Shown one piece after another: positions 43,071-51,371 of a stretch of 64,000 bases of DNA. The stretch lies in NCBI RefSeq assembly GCF_001542405.1, contig NZ_LNCD01000105.1, positions 1-64,000 on the forward strand. The letters run 5' to 3'. The notes under the pieces were generated by a model. It saw nothing but the letters and a program-made list of their open reading frames with translations. It had not been told where the DNA came from and did not search any database. The first letter of the stretch is position 1. Each line of letters starts with the position of its first letter. The DNA is from Rhizobium altiplani (GTDB lineage Bacteria > Pseudomonadota > Alphaproteobacteria > Rhizobiales > Rhizobiaceae). Position numbers and translations under genes: made by a program.

Positions 43071-43721
43071 GTGTCCGTCGATAATTTGGAGCCCAGCGAG
43101 TTTTCGCCGCGCCAAAACGCCGTCCTGGAGCAGGCATTGCAGCTGCTCGTCGATGGCGGCGAGAAGGCGCTGACGACATCGGGCGTTGCGCGCGCGGCGA
43201 ACTGCTCCAAGGAAAGCCTGTACAAGTGGTTTGGCGACCGCGACGGCCTGCTGTCCGCGATGATCGCCTATCAGGCGAGCAAGGTGCGCACCTTCGAGCG
43301 CAATGGCGAGCGGCTGACGTCGGCGAGCCTCCACGACCACCTCGTCATCTTCTCAAAGGATTTGCTTGAAGTTCTCGCCGGCGATGTCTCGCTGGCGCTC
43401 AACCGTCTCGCCATCGGCCAGTCGCATCGCGACGGCTCCAAGCTCGGCAAGCTGCTTCTGGAGCGGGGTCGCCGTCAGATCGATCGCCGCGCCATGGGGC
43501 TGATCGATTCCGGCAAGCGCGCTGGGCTGCTGCGCTTCCATGATGCCGACGAGGCATATCACACGCTTTATGGCCTGATCGTTTCCGATCTGCATGTTCG
43601 CATGCTGCTCGGCGAGCCGGGTCTCAAGGATACCGCGCGTCAGGCGGAGAGGGCGGTTTCCGCCTTCCTGCGCCTCTATGGCACGGAAAAGGTTTTGGCG
43701 GAGATGCCGCTCGTCGGCTGA
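43071..43721 (+). CDS. TetR-family regulator upstream of ilvC
   Basis: A 216-residue regulator starting at GTG 43071 with GGGAGTGAGG upstream. The helix-turn-helix is ALTTSGVARAANCSKESLYK followed by WFGDRDGLLSAMI. The C-terminal part is a TetR_C ligand domain. It ends 45 bases before ilvC on the same strand, with no terminator visible, so ilvC may be partly read from the palindrome-controlled promoter. Its ligand is unknown; a branched-chain intermediate would make sense from the position. Confidence 0.9.
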   Translation: MSVDNLEPSEFSPRQNAVLEQALQLLVDGGEKALTTSGVARAANCSKESLYKWFGDRDGLLSAMIAYQASKVRTFERNGERLTSASLHDHLVIFSKDLLEVLAGDVSLALNRLAIGQSHRDGSKLGKLLLERGRRQIDRRAMGLIDSGKRAGLLRFHDADEAYHTLYGLIVSDLHVRMLLGEPGLKDTARQAERAVSAFLRLYGTEKVLAEMPLVG

Positions 43722-43766
43722 TCCCCTCTTACAAGTCACAGGACAAGCAAAGGGAAGGAAATTCAA

Positions 43767-44786
43767 ATGCGCGTCTATTACGATCGTGATGCAGATCTCA
43801 ACCTCATCAAGTCGAAGAACGTCGTCATCGTCGGCTACGGCTCCCAGGGCCGTGCGCACGCGCTGAACCTCAAGGACAGCGGCCATGCCAACGTGGCGAT
43901 CGCTCTCAAGGCTGGCTCGGCAACCATCAAGAAGGCAGAAGCCGACGGCTTCAAGGTCATGACCGTTGCCGACGCTGCCAAGTGGGGCGACCTGATCATG
44001 ATGGCAACGCCTGACGAGCTGCAGGCCGACATCTACAAGGGCGAAATCGCCGGCAACATCCGTGACGGCGCTGCAATCGCCTTCGCACACGGCCTCAACG
44101 TTCACTTCGGCCTGATCGAGCCGAAGGCGTCGCTCGACGTCGTCATGATCGCGCCGAAGGGCCCGGGCCATACGGTTCGCGGCGAATACCAGAAGGGCGG
44201 CGGCGTTCCCTGCCTCGTTGCCGTTCACCAGAACGCTTCCGGCAACGCTCTCGAACTCGCTCTCTCCTACGCTTGCGGCGTTGGCGGCGGTCGTTCGGGC
44301 ATCATCGAAACCAACTTCCGCGAAGAGTGCGAAACCGACCTCTTCGGCGAACAGGTCGTTCTCTGCGGCGGTCTCGTCGAACTGATCCGTGCTGGTTTCG
44401 AAACGCTGGTCGAAGCCGGCTATGCGCCTGAAATGGCCTACTTCGAGTGCCTGCACGAAGTGAAGCTGATCGTCGACCTGATCTATGAAGGCGGTATCGC
44501 CAACATGAACTACTCGATCTCGAACACGGCCGAGTGGGGCGAATACGTCACCGGCCCGCGCATCATCACGGCTGAAACCAAGGCTGAAATGAAGCGCGTC
44601 CTGCACGACATCCAGACCGGCAAGTTCACGTCCGACTGGATGCAGGAGTACAAGGCAGGGGGTTCGCGCTTCAAGGGCATCCGCCGCATGAACGACAGCC
44701 ACCAGATCGAAGAAGTCGGCGCGAAGCTGCGCGGCATGATGCCTTGGATCGGCAAGAACAAGCTGGTCGACAAGTCCGTCAACTAA
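43767..44786 (+). CDS. ilvC: Ketol-acid reductoisomerase
   Basis: A 339-residue class I enzyme for the second common step of valine and isoleucine synthesis, using NADPH and Mg. The Rossmann motif GYGSQGRAHALNLKDSG is at residues 22-38; metal ligands lie in FREECETDLFGEQVVLCGG, and the knotted C-terminal domain includes YEGGIANMNYSISNTAEWGE. Ribosome site GGGAAGGAA precedes the ATG. It follows a TetR gene and ends in a strong terminator. Codon use is markedly uniform, as in a highly expressed gene. Confidence 0.97.
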   Translation: MRVYYDRDADLNLIKSKNVVIVGYGSQGRAHALNLKDSGHANVAIALKAGSATIKKAEADGFKVMTVADAAKWGDLIMMATPDELQADIYKGEIAGNIRDGAAIAFAHGLNVHFGLIEPKASLDVVMIAPKGPGHTVRGEYQKGGGVPCLVAVHQNASGNALELALSYACGVGGGRSGIIETNFREECETDLFGEQVVLCGGLVELIRAGFETLVEAGYAPEMAYFECLHEVKLIVDLIYEGGIANMNYSISNTAEWGEYVTGPRIITAETKAEMKRVLHDIQTGKFTSDWMQEYKAGGSRFKGIRRMNDSHQIEEVGAKLRGMMPWIGKNKLVDKSVN

Positions 44787-44812
44787 GCGGTTTCACAGTG
44801 CTGAGTCAGCAG

Positions 44813-44842
44813 GGCCGGGGCGAAAGCTCCGGCCTTATTTTT
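44813..44842 (+). terminator. Rho-independent terminator after ilvC
   Basis: GGCCGGGGC (44813-44821) pairs with GCTCCGGCC (44826-44834) through one G-T pair around GAAA, followed by TTATTTTT. It runs into the 3' end of the convergent methyltransferase gene. Confidence 0.85.
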
Positions 44843-45422
44843 GCGTCCGTACCGCAAGCCAGCGGGTCGGCTTTCCGTCGTAGCCGGTCCCATCGCCTTC
44901 GCTGATCACAATGTTGTGCCAGCCGCCATTGCTCAGCATTTCCGAAAGCAGTTCCGCCGACGGATAGTTGTAGTAGCGACCGAAGCCGTCGTGCCCCTCG
45001 GCCTCGCCCGCCTTGAAGGTGGCGTGAAAGACGCCGCCGGACCGCAGCGCCGTGCGGATCCGTTCCAGCACATCAGGGAGGTCTGCCCGGGGGACATGCA
45101 GCAGGCTGGCCTCGGCCCAGACGCCGTCGAAGGCTTCCTCTTCGTCCAGATCCTCGAAGCGCAACACCGCGACGGGACGCTCAAGAAAGGTTTCGGCCTG
45201 CTCCGCGATCGCCGGCGATCCGTCCGTTGGCGTGACATCGAAGCCCTTTGACAGCATGTAGGCGCTGTCCTGTCCGCCGCCGCATCCCAGATCGAGGATG
45301 GCTGCACCTGGCGGCAGCATCAACAGAAAAGCGTCTAGGCGTCGAACCGGCAGCGTGCGTTGCCGCGAAGCATAGGTGGCCGCGTTGTCGTCATAGAATG
45401 AAGATGTACTCTCGTCTGCCAT
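44835..45422 (-). CDS. SAM-dependent class I methyltransferase
   Basis: A 195-residue methyltransferase with the SAM-binding motif ILDLGCGGGQDSAYMLSKG near residue 43, the acidic motif II in VTPTDGSPA, and the later strand GVWAEASLLHVP. It begins SFYDDNAATYA, usual for the TehB/UbiE-like small-molecule methyltransferases. The substrate is not evident. It is convergent to ilvC, whose terminator T-tract overlaps its stop codon, and stands alone on its strand. Confidence 0.87.
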   Translation of the reverse strand: MADESTSSFYDDNAATYASRQRTLPVRRLDAFLLMLPPGAAILDLGCGGGQDSAYMLSKGFDVTPTDGSPAIAEQAETFLERPVAVLRFEDLDEEEAFDGVWAEASLLHVPRADLPDVLERIRTALRSGGVFHATFKAGEAEGHDGFGRYYNYPSAELLSEMLSNGGWHNIVISEGDGTGYDGKPTRWLAVRTQK

Positions 45423-45513
45423 GATCGTTCGCCCAATGACCCAAGGCCGGAGTTACACGCATAAGGTCGCCGCCTTTGAGGCGGCGCTCATTCCGTCGAT
45501 ATAAAAGAGCGAG

Positions 45514-45771
45514 CTAGATGGAACGGCGCCCGCTGATGGCGTGGTACAGCCAAAGGACCACGACCGCGCCGATGACGGCGACAACGAGGCTGTAGATATT
45601 GAAGCCCGTTATGCCGGATGCGCCGAAGAAGCTGAAGATGACGCCACCGACGATCGCTCCGACAATGCCGAGGACGATGTCCATCAGCATGCCTGCGCCC
45701 GACTTGTTCACAATCTTGCTGCCGATGAATCCTGCGATCAATCCAAGGATAATCCACCCGATAACAGACAT
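45514..45771 (-). CDS. GlsB/YeaQ/YmgE-family stress membrane protein
   Basis: An 85-residue protein made of three hydrophobic segments with glycine zippers: IGWIILGLIAGFIGSKIV, IVLGIVGAIVGGVIFSFFG and LVVAVIGAVVVLWLYHAI. The family (transglycosylase-associated protein, pfam04226) is stress-induced in many bacteria; its function is unknown. Ribosome site AGGAGGGGAA precedes ATG 45771. Confidence 0.92.
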   Translation of the reverse strand: MSVIGWIILGLIAGFIGSKIVNKSGAGMLMDIVLGIVGAIVGGVIFSFFGASGITGFNIYSLVVAVIGAVVVLWLYHAISGRRSI

Positions 45772-45923
45772 CTGCCATTCCCCTCCTTGATTGGTTGAAT
45801 ATTCAGACCATCTTCCCGTTTAAGCTAAATAGCTCGTTGGGGAATTCAAGGTTCGCGAGAACCTTGTTCTTTCATTCTACAGTTGTTGTTCAATGAATTG
45901 AAGCAACCGAAAAGGAGGATGTC

Positions 45924-46364
45924 ATGGGTATCTTTGATGACGCCGTTCCGGGCGGAAGTATCTCGAAGCCGATCATGGTCGCGCTTGGCGCGTTACTAGT
46001 GGGAAAGCTTCTTGGTGCTGGAGGCAGCCAGACGGATCCAGCAGCTCAGCAGGCTAATCCCCAAGCTGGTGACGGCGGGCTTCTTGGTGGGCTCGGCGGT
46101 CTTCTCGGCAAGCTGACGGAGGCCGGGCAGGGCGATACGGTGGATTCCTGGGTCCAGCCCGGACAGAACAAACCGATCGCGCCGGGCAGCCTCAACGATG
46201 CGCTTGGGTCGAAGACGATCAGCGATCTCGCACGCCAGGCGGGAATCAGTGAGCAAGAACTCCTGAATCAACTTTCGACAGTCCTGCCCGGAGTGGTCGA
46301 CAAGCTGACACCCAGAGGCCAACTGCCGACACAAGAGCAGATCGCCTCCCTGTTCCGTTCCTGA
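45924..46364 (+). CDS. YidB-like DUF937 protein
   Basis: A 146-residue protein of the YidB (DUF937) family, unknown function. The first 35 residues include a hydrophobic stretch (IMVALGALLVGKLLGAG); the middle is Gly/Leu-rich (GLLGGLGGLLGKL), and the C-terminal half holds the family core, with VDSWVQPGQNKPI and ISEQELLNQLSTVLPGVVDK. Ribosome site AAGGAGG before ATG 45924. Divergent from the GlsB-type gene with about 150 bases between. Confidence 0.88.
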   Translation: MGIFDDAVPGGSISKPIMVALGALLVGKLLGAGGSQTDPAAQQANPQAGDGGLLGGLGGLLGKLTEAGQGDTVDSWVQPGQNKPIAPGSLNDALGSKTISDLARQAGISEQELLNQLSTVLPGVVDKLTPRGQLPTQEQIASLFRS

Positions 46365-46399
46365 GCGCGGTACGATCGAGCTGCAGTATCGGAGAAGAC

Positions 46400-46443
46400 T
46401 CGCCCCGTTTCCCGGTCGGAAGCGGGGCGAACGAGTGTTTTTT
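46400..46443 (+). terminator. Terminator after the YidB-like gene
   Basis: TCGCCCCG (46400-46407) pairs with CGGGGCGA (46423-46430); a T-rich run (TGTTTTTT) follows by 46443. Confidence 0.6.
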
Positions 46444-46517
46444 CCATGCCGCCCCTGATGATTTTGCGACCGGCCGAAGCCTCGCGCCTCTCTGCGCTCT
46501 TCCTCTGGTCCGGCCAC

Positions 46518-46543
46518 AAAAAAACCGGGCGTTGCCCGGTTTT
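46518..46543 (-). terminator. Terminator of ilvE on the minus strand
   Basis: AAAACCGGGC (46521-46530) and GCCCGGTTTT (46534-46543) form a 10-bp stem; reading on the minus strand it ends in seven T residues, about 45 bases after the ilvE stop. Confidence 0.85.
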
Positions 46544-46587
46544 CGAGTTTTCTGAATTGCTGGGCCGACTACTTGCGGCCGCTGACC

Positions 46588-47703
46588 TCAGACCAGGATG
46601 CGGCGTGTCCAGCCACGCTCATCGTTCGTCACGCCCTTCTGCAGGCCGACCAGCTCCTGGCGCAGCTCGGTGGTCAGCTTCCCGGTCTGCCCGTCTCCGA
46701 TCAGGAATTCGCCACCAGCGTGTCGCACCAGGCCGATGCCCGCGAGTACCGCTGCAGTGCCGCAAGCGAAGGCTTCCACGAGCTTGCCACTGACGGCATC
46801 GGCCTGCCATTCCGCGAACGAGTAGGGGCGCTGCTCGACGCGCAAGCCCTTTTCTTCGGCGAGAACGATAACCGAGGCGCGGGTGATGCCCGGCAGGATC
46901 GTGCCGCCGAGCGGTGGCGTGACGACGGATCCGTCGTTCATCACGAAGAATACGTTCATCCCGCCGAGTTCCTCGACCCAGCGGTGCTCTGCCGCATCGA
47001 GAAAGACGACCTGATCGCAATTCCTCTTCGAGGCCTCGGCCTGCGCGATGAGGCTTGCGGCGTAGTTTCCTCCGCATTTTGCAGCACCGGTGCCGCCGTT
47101 GGCCGCCCGAGTGTATTCGGTCTCGACCCATAGGGAGACCGCTTTTGCTCCACCTTTGAAGTAGGCGCCGACCGGAGAAGCGATAATGCAGAAGATATAT
47201 TCCTGAGCCGGACGAACACCCAGGAATGCCTCGTTGGCGAACATGAAGGGGCGAAGATACAGGCTGGCGTCGCCCGATGGAATCCAGTCCTTATCAACAC
47301 GGACGAGTTCTTCCACCGCCTTCAGGAAAATTTCGTCCGGCACGGGAGGCATCGCCATGCGGATGGCTGACTGGGCGAAGCGGCGGGCGTTCTCTTCAGG
47401 CCGGAAGAGCAGAATGCGACCATCGTCCGCCCTGTAGGCTTTCATGCCCTCAAAGATTTCTTGCGCGTAGTGCAACACCGCGCTGGCAGGATCGAGTTCC
47501 AAGGGCCGCCTGGGCGTTACCTTCGCATTGTGCCACCCTTTGTCAGGAGTCCACCGAGCCAGAACCATATGATCCGTAAAGACCTTGCCAAAGCCGGGCG
47601 ACTCCAGGGCCTGAATTCGGTCGGCGTCCGAGACCGGCGACGTGTGGAATTCGATCTTGATTTCAGGAGTGTTCGACGACGCGGGCATTGCTGGCACCTT
47701 CAT
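46588..47703 (-). CDS. ilvE: Branched-chain amino-acid aminotransferase (class IV, long type)
   Basis: A 371-residue PLP enzyme making valine, leucine and isoleucine from their keto acids. It belongs to the longer BCAT2-like form (350-370 residues). Visible are LHYAQEIFEGMKAYRADDG, the PLP-lysine segment GGTGAAKCGGNYAASL with its Lys, LGGMNVFFV, and the C-terminal AFACGTAAVL. Start could be ATG 47703 or 47688. It is one of four branched-chain biosynthesis genes in this window, each with its own regulation. A strong terminator follows. Confidence 0.93.
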   Translation of the reverse strand: MKVPAMPASSNTPEIKIEFHTSPVSDADRIQALESPGFGKVFTDHMVLARWTPDKGWHNAKVTPRRPLELDPASAVLHYAQEIFEGMKAYRADDGRILLFRPEENARRFAQSAIRMAMPPVPDEIFLKAVEELVRVDKDWIPSGDASLYLRPFMFANEAFLGVRPAQEYIFCIIASPVGAYFKGGAKAVSLWVETEYTRAANGGTGAAKCGGNYAASLIAQAEASKRNCDQVVFLDAAEHRWVEELGGMNVFFVMNDGSVVTPPLGGTILPGITRASVIVLAEEKGLRVEQRPYSFAEWQADAVSGKLVEAFACGTAAVLAGIGLVRHAGGEFLIGDGQTGKLTTELRQELVGLQKGVTNDERGWTRRILV

Positions 47704-47832
47704 AGCATATTTGATAGTGGCGGCGACACTACTGCCACGGAGTGGGTCTTGAAAAGATCGATTTTAGCCAGTTCTGGCTTCTGATCACGGAAGTGACCTT
47801 CGCTTCCCAAAATTGTCATGGTAGCAAACAAA

Positions 47833-47853
47833 TAGGTCAGTAATGTTGACTTA
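47833..47853. promoter_or_regulatory. Operator-like palindrome before the aminotransferase, near copy of the lysE one
   Basis: AGGTCA at 47834-47839 and TGACTT at 47847-47852 flank GTAATGT. Of the 21 positions 47833-47853, 18 are identical to 26330-26350 before the LysE gene. It lies about 55 bases before the aminotransferase start. Confidence 0.6.
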
Positions 47854-47907
47854 TTATTTGTTGCGTGGTTCTGTCGCCTAAAGACAAAAAATTACGAGGA
47901 AATGCCC

Positions 47908-49128
47908 ATGCTGAATTGGGAAAGCATATTCGCGACGCGTTCTTCCCGTATGCGTGCTTCGGAGATCCGCGAGCTTCTGAAGCTTCTTGACCGCCCAGAT
48001 ATTATTTCCTTTGCCGGTGGTATTCCGGATCCGGCGCTTTTCCCCGATCAGGAATTCAAGGCGGCCTACGTCGATATCTTCGATAGCTCGGCCGTGAACT
48101 CGGCGCTGCAGTATTCGGTCAGCGAGGGCTACAAGCCGCTCCGCGAATGGCTGGTCAAGCAGATGGCCGCCATCGGCATCCCTTGCGAACTCGATAACGT
48201 CTTCATCGTTTCTGGCTCGCAGCAGGGCTTGGATTATCTCGGCAAGCTTTTCCTCTCGCCTAATGACACGGCGCTGGTCACCTGGCCGACCTACCTCGGT
48301 GCGCTCCAGGCCTTCAATGCCTATGAGCCGGCCTACGATCAATTGACGCCGAACGGCAACCGCACGCCTGATTCCTACAAGGCGCAGGCCGCGAGCGCGG
48401 GCGGCAAGGTGAAGTTCGCCTATCTCTCGGCCGACTTTGCCAATCCGACGGGCGAGACTGTCGATCAGGCTGGACGAGAGAAGGTTCTTGCCCTGGCAGA
48501 GGAACTCGATATCGCAGTCATCGAAGATGCCGCGTATCAATCACTCCGCTACGATGGAACGCCGATCGCGCCGATTCTGGCGACGGAGATCGCGAAGAAG
48601 GGGCACATCAACGATACCCGCACGATCTACTGCGGCAGCTTCTCGAAGACGCTTGCGCCGGGCCTGCGCGTTGGCTTCATCGTCGCCAACGCTCCCGTTA
48701 TCCGCAAGCTTGTTCTGATGAAACAGGCGGCTGACCTGCACTCCTCGACGATCAATCAGATGGCGATCGCGCATGTCGCGGAACGCGGTTTCGATGCACA
48801 GGTCGCCAAGATCAAGTCGGTTTATAGTCACCGCCGCAATGTCATGCTGGCGGCGCTTGAGAAGTACATGCCTGCAGGCACGAGCTGGACGAAGCCCGAA
48901 GGCGGCATGTTCATCTGGGTGACGCTGCCTGATGGCATGGATGGCGCGAAGCTGCTAGCCAAGTCGCTGGAAACGGCCAACGTCGCCTTCGTCCCGGGCA
49001 AGGCCTTCTTCGCCGATGGTTCGGGTGAGAACACCTTCCGCGTCAGCTTCTCCTGCGCGAACGATCAAATGATCGAGGAGGGGATCAGCCGCCTTGGTGC
49101 GTTGATCGCCGGTGAAATCGGCGGCTGA
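47908..49128 (+). CDS. PLP-dependent class I/II aminotransferase (2-aminoadipate/LysN-like)
   Basis: A 406-residue fold-type I aminotransferase of the MocR-related group but without a DNA-binding domain. Visible are ISFAGGIPDPALFPD near residue 33, QYSVSEGYKPLREWL, the pyridoxal-stacking region GSQQGLDYLGKLFL, and the Schiff-base lysine in YCGSFSKTLAPGLRVGF. Relatives use 2-aminoadipate, aromatic or branched amino acids; the exact substrate is unclear. ATG 47908 is preferred over 47902 because ACGAGGA then has proper spacing. An operator shared with lysE suggests amino-acid-responsive control. Confidence 0.9.
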   Translation: MLNWESIFATRSSRMRASEIRELLKLLDRPDIISFAGGIPDPALFPDQEFKAAYVDIFDSSAVNSALQYSVSEGYKPLREWLVKQMAAIGIPCELDNVFIVSGSQQGLDYLGKLFLSPNDTALVTWPTYLGALQAFNAYEPAYDQLTPNGNRTPDSYKAQAASAGGKVKFAYLSADFANPTGETVDQAGREKVLALAEELDIAVIEDAAYQSLRYDGTPIAPILATEIAKKGHINDTRTIYCGSFSKTLAPGLRVGFIVANAPVIRKLVLMKQAADLHSSTINQMAIAHVAERGFDAQVAKIKSVYSHRRNVMLAALEKYMPAGTSWTKPEGGMFIWVTLPDGMDGAKLLAKSLETANVAFVPGKAFFADGSGENTFRVSFSCANDQMIEEGISRLGALIAGEIGG

Positions 49129-49154
49129 TCAGCCGCCGACCTCTTCAGAGCCAA

Positions 49155-50213
49155 CTATCGATTGAGGTGTGGGCCGAGCAATTCGAGGTCCGCCTCACTC
49201 AGCCGGTCGCTGGCCGTGTTCAGCTGGTGCCAATACGGATAGAGCACGGGCGGCAGGCTGACCGCGTCCAGTCGACTGCGCTCCTGCTCGGTCAGCTTCA
49301 GCTCGGCTGCGGCGAGATTGTCCTTGAACTGGGCTTCGGTGCGCCCTCCGATGATGACAGACGTGACCGCCTTGCGGCCGATCAGCCAGGCAAGCGCCAC
49401 CTGGGCTGCCGAGACACCGCGCTCATCGGCGATCGCCACCAGCGTTTCCACGATATTCCAGAGGCGGTTTTCATCGCGGATCGGCGGCTCGGTCCAGCCT
49501 GAGAACTGCCGCGAACCCTCAGGTGCTGCCCGGTTGCGTCGATGCTTGCCCGAAAGCAGGCCGGCAGCAAGCGGGCTCCAGACGAGGACACCGAGGCCCT
49601 GGTCGATGCTGATCGGAAGGAGTTCATATTCCGCATCGCGTGCTTCGAGCGTGTAGTGGATCTGCTGGCTGACGAACCGCTCCCGCTTTTCCCTCTCGCT
49701 GACGCCGAGCGCCTTCATGATATGCCAACCGGAGAAATTGGAGCAGCCGACATAGCGGACCTTGCCCTGGCGCACGAGTGTATCGAGCGCCTCCATGGTT
49801 TCCTCCAGTGGCGTCTGCCCGTCCCACTCGTGAAGCTGGTAGAGGTCGATGACGTCAGTCTTCATGCGCCGCAGGCTGGCCTCGCAGGCGCCGATCAAGT
49901 GATAGCGCGACAGGCCGGTGTCGTTCGGGCCGTCTCCCATGCGAAAGCGCGCCTTGGTGGCGATGAGAACGCCGTCCTTGCGCGGCCCGCCGATGATCTC
50001 GCCGAGGATTTCCTCGCAAACACCCTGCGAGTAGACGTCGGCAGTGTCGATCAGGTTGACGCCGGCGTCTATGCACAGGTCGACAAGCCTGCGTGCCTCG
50101 GTAACGCCGAGATCGCCAACCATCTTCGCCCAGCCTTGGCCACCGAATGTCATGGTGCCCATCGTCAAGGTCGAAATCTTCAGGCCAGAACGGCCAAGAA
50201 GCCGGTATTCCAT
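49155..50213 (-). CDS. Aldo/keto reductase
   Basis: A 352-residue NADP-dependent oxidoreductase of the AKR superfamily, YajO/Tas-like by length. The catalytic tetrad is intact: Asp and Tyr in NLIDTADVYSQG, Lys in LIATKARFRMG, His in YQLHEWDGQTP; the cofactor part shows VIIGGRTEAQF. ATG 50213 has GGAGGAGCG upstream; ATG 50234 is an alternative. Unlike the other aldo/keto reductase gene in this window (25395-26235) it is complete. Convergent with the aminotransferase gene; divergent from the ABC binding-protein gene. Confidence 0.92.
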   Translation of the reverse strand: MEYRLLGRSGLKISTLTMGTMTFGGQGWAKMVGDLGVTEARRLVDLCIDAGVNLIDTADVYSQGVCEEILGEIIGGPRKDGVLIATKARFRMGDGPNDTGLSRYHLIGACEASLRRMKTDVIDLYQLHEWDGQTPLEETMEALDTLVRQGKVRYVGCSNFSGWHIMKALGVSEREKRERFVSQQIHYTLEARDAEYELLPISIDQGLGVLVWSPLAAGLLSGKHRRNRAAPEGSRQFSGWTEPPIRDENRLWNIVETLVAIADERGVSAAQVALAWLIGRKAVTSVIIGGRTEAQFKDNLAAAELKLTEQERSRLDAVSLPPVLYPYWHQLNTASDRLSEADLELLGPHLNR

Positions 50214-50376
50214 TTGCGCTCCTCCAAAATGCACAAGTCAAAAGGTGCGGTAGAAGATAGGGGCGGGGAAGGTGGGTCAAGGGCAGATGTCCGACGTCTT
50301 GGTACCGAAGCCGACTGTCACAATCATGTTATCCGCGATGGCTAAGGAACGGGTCTCCCACCACCGAGGACCAATC

Positions 50377-51354
50377 ATGAAGACGATCGTTTCCGCCGCC
50401 GCGCTACTCGCAGCGAGCTTGCTTGCAATCCCAGCCTCCGCCGCCAATCTCGTCCTCTATACGAGCCAGCCGAACGAGGACGCGCAGGCAACCGTGGATG
50501 GCTTCATGGCAGCCAATCCGGACGTCAAGGTAGACTGGGTGCGCGATGGCACGCCCAAGATCATGGCGAAGCTGCAGGCGGAGATCGAGGCCGGCAATCC
50601 CGTCGCCGACGTCCTGCTGATCGCCGACACGGTGACGCTCGAGCGTCTGAAGGAAGCCGGCAAACTGCTCGCCTACAAGTCGCCGGAAGCTGCCAGCTAC
50701 GACGCGGCACTCTACGACGGTGACGGCTACTACTATTCGACCAAGCTGATCACGACAGGCATCGTCTACAACACCTCTGCCGCGTTCAAGCCGACCAGCT
50801 GGAAGGACCTGACGAAGGCTGAAGCCAAGGGTCTCGTGACCATGCCGAGCCCCTTGACGTCGGGTGCAGCCCTCATTCATGCGCAGACGCTGGCCGGCGT
50901 CAGCAGCCTCGGCTGGGATTTCTACAAGGATCTTGCCGCCAATGGCGCGACCGCCGCAGGTGGAAACGGTGCTGTGCTCAAGTCGGTTGCCTCGGGTGAA
51001 AAAGCCTTCGGCATGATCGTCGACTACATGCCGATCCGCGAAAAGGCTAAGGGCGCGCCGGTCGCATTCGTCTTCCCGACGGAAGGCGTCTCCGCCGTCA
51101 CGGAGCCGGTCGGTATTCTCGCAAGTTCGAAGAATGCCGATGCGGCGAAGAAATTCGTCGATTACGTGCTCTCTGAAAAGGGGCAGGAAGGCTTCCTCAA
51201 GCTCGGCTATATCCCCGCCCGCAACGGCATGAAGCTGCCGGAAGGCTTCCCGGCTCGTGACAGCATCAAGGTGCTGCCAGTCAATGCCGCGGAGGCGCTG
51301 AAGACTACCGATCAGGACCTCAAGACCTTTTCCGGCATTTACGGCTCGAACTGA
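50377..51354 (+). CDS. ABC transporter substrate-binding protein, iron/phosphate-ester type
   Basis: A 325-residue periplasmic protein of the FbpA/AfuA/PhnS-like class 6 family. Residues 1-22 (ending PASA) are the signal peptide and NLVLYTSQPNEDAQATVDGF opens the mature part. The double Tyr that holds ferric iron in FbpA is not seen where expected: the region reads MIVDYMPIREKAKG, with one Tyr. So the ligand may be a phosphonate or sugar phosphate rather than iron. ATG 50377 has CGAGGA upstream. First gene of an operon with a fused permease, an ATPase and probably two hydrolases. Confidence 0.87.
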   Translation: MKTIVSAAALLAASLLAIPASAANLVLYTSQPNEDAQATVDGFMAANPDVKVDWVRDGTPKIMAKLQAEIEAGNPVADVLLIADTVTLERLKEAGKLLAYKSPEAASYDAALYDGDGYYYSTKLITTGIVYNTSAAFKPTSWKDLTKAEAKGLVTMPSPLTSGAALIHAQTLAGVSSLGWDFYKDLAANGATAAGGNGAVLKSVASGEKAFGMIVDYMPIREKAKGAPVAFVFPTEGVSAVTEPVGILASSKNADAAKKFVDYVLSEKGQEGFLKLGYIPARNGMKLPEGFPARDSIKVLPVNAAEALKTTDQDLKTFSGIYGSN

Positions 51355-51371
51355 TCGCCGCCGGAAAGCAG

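Noticed and set aside
43353..44702. 449-codon open frame on the minus strand opposite ilvC
   Set aside because: ilvC is certain on the other strand; the open frame results from its strong codon bias.
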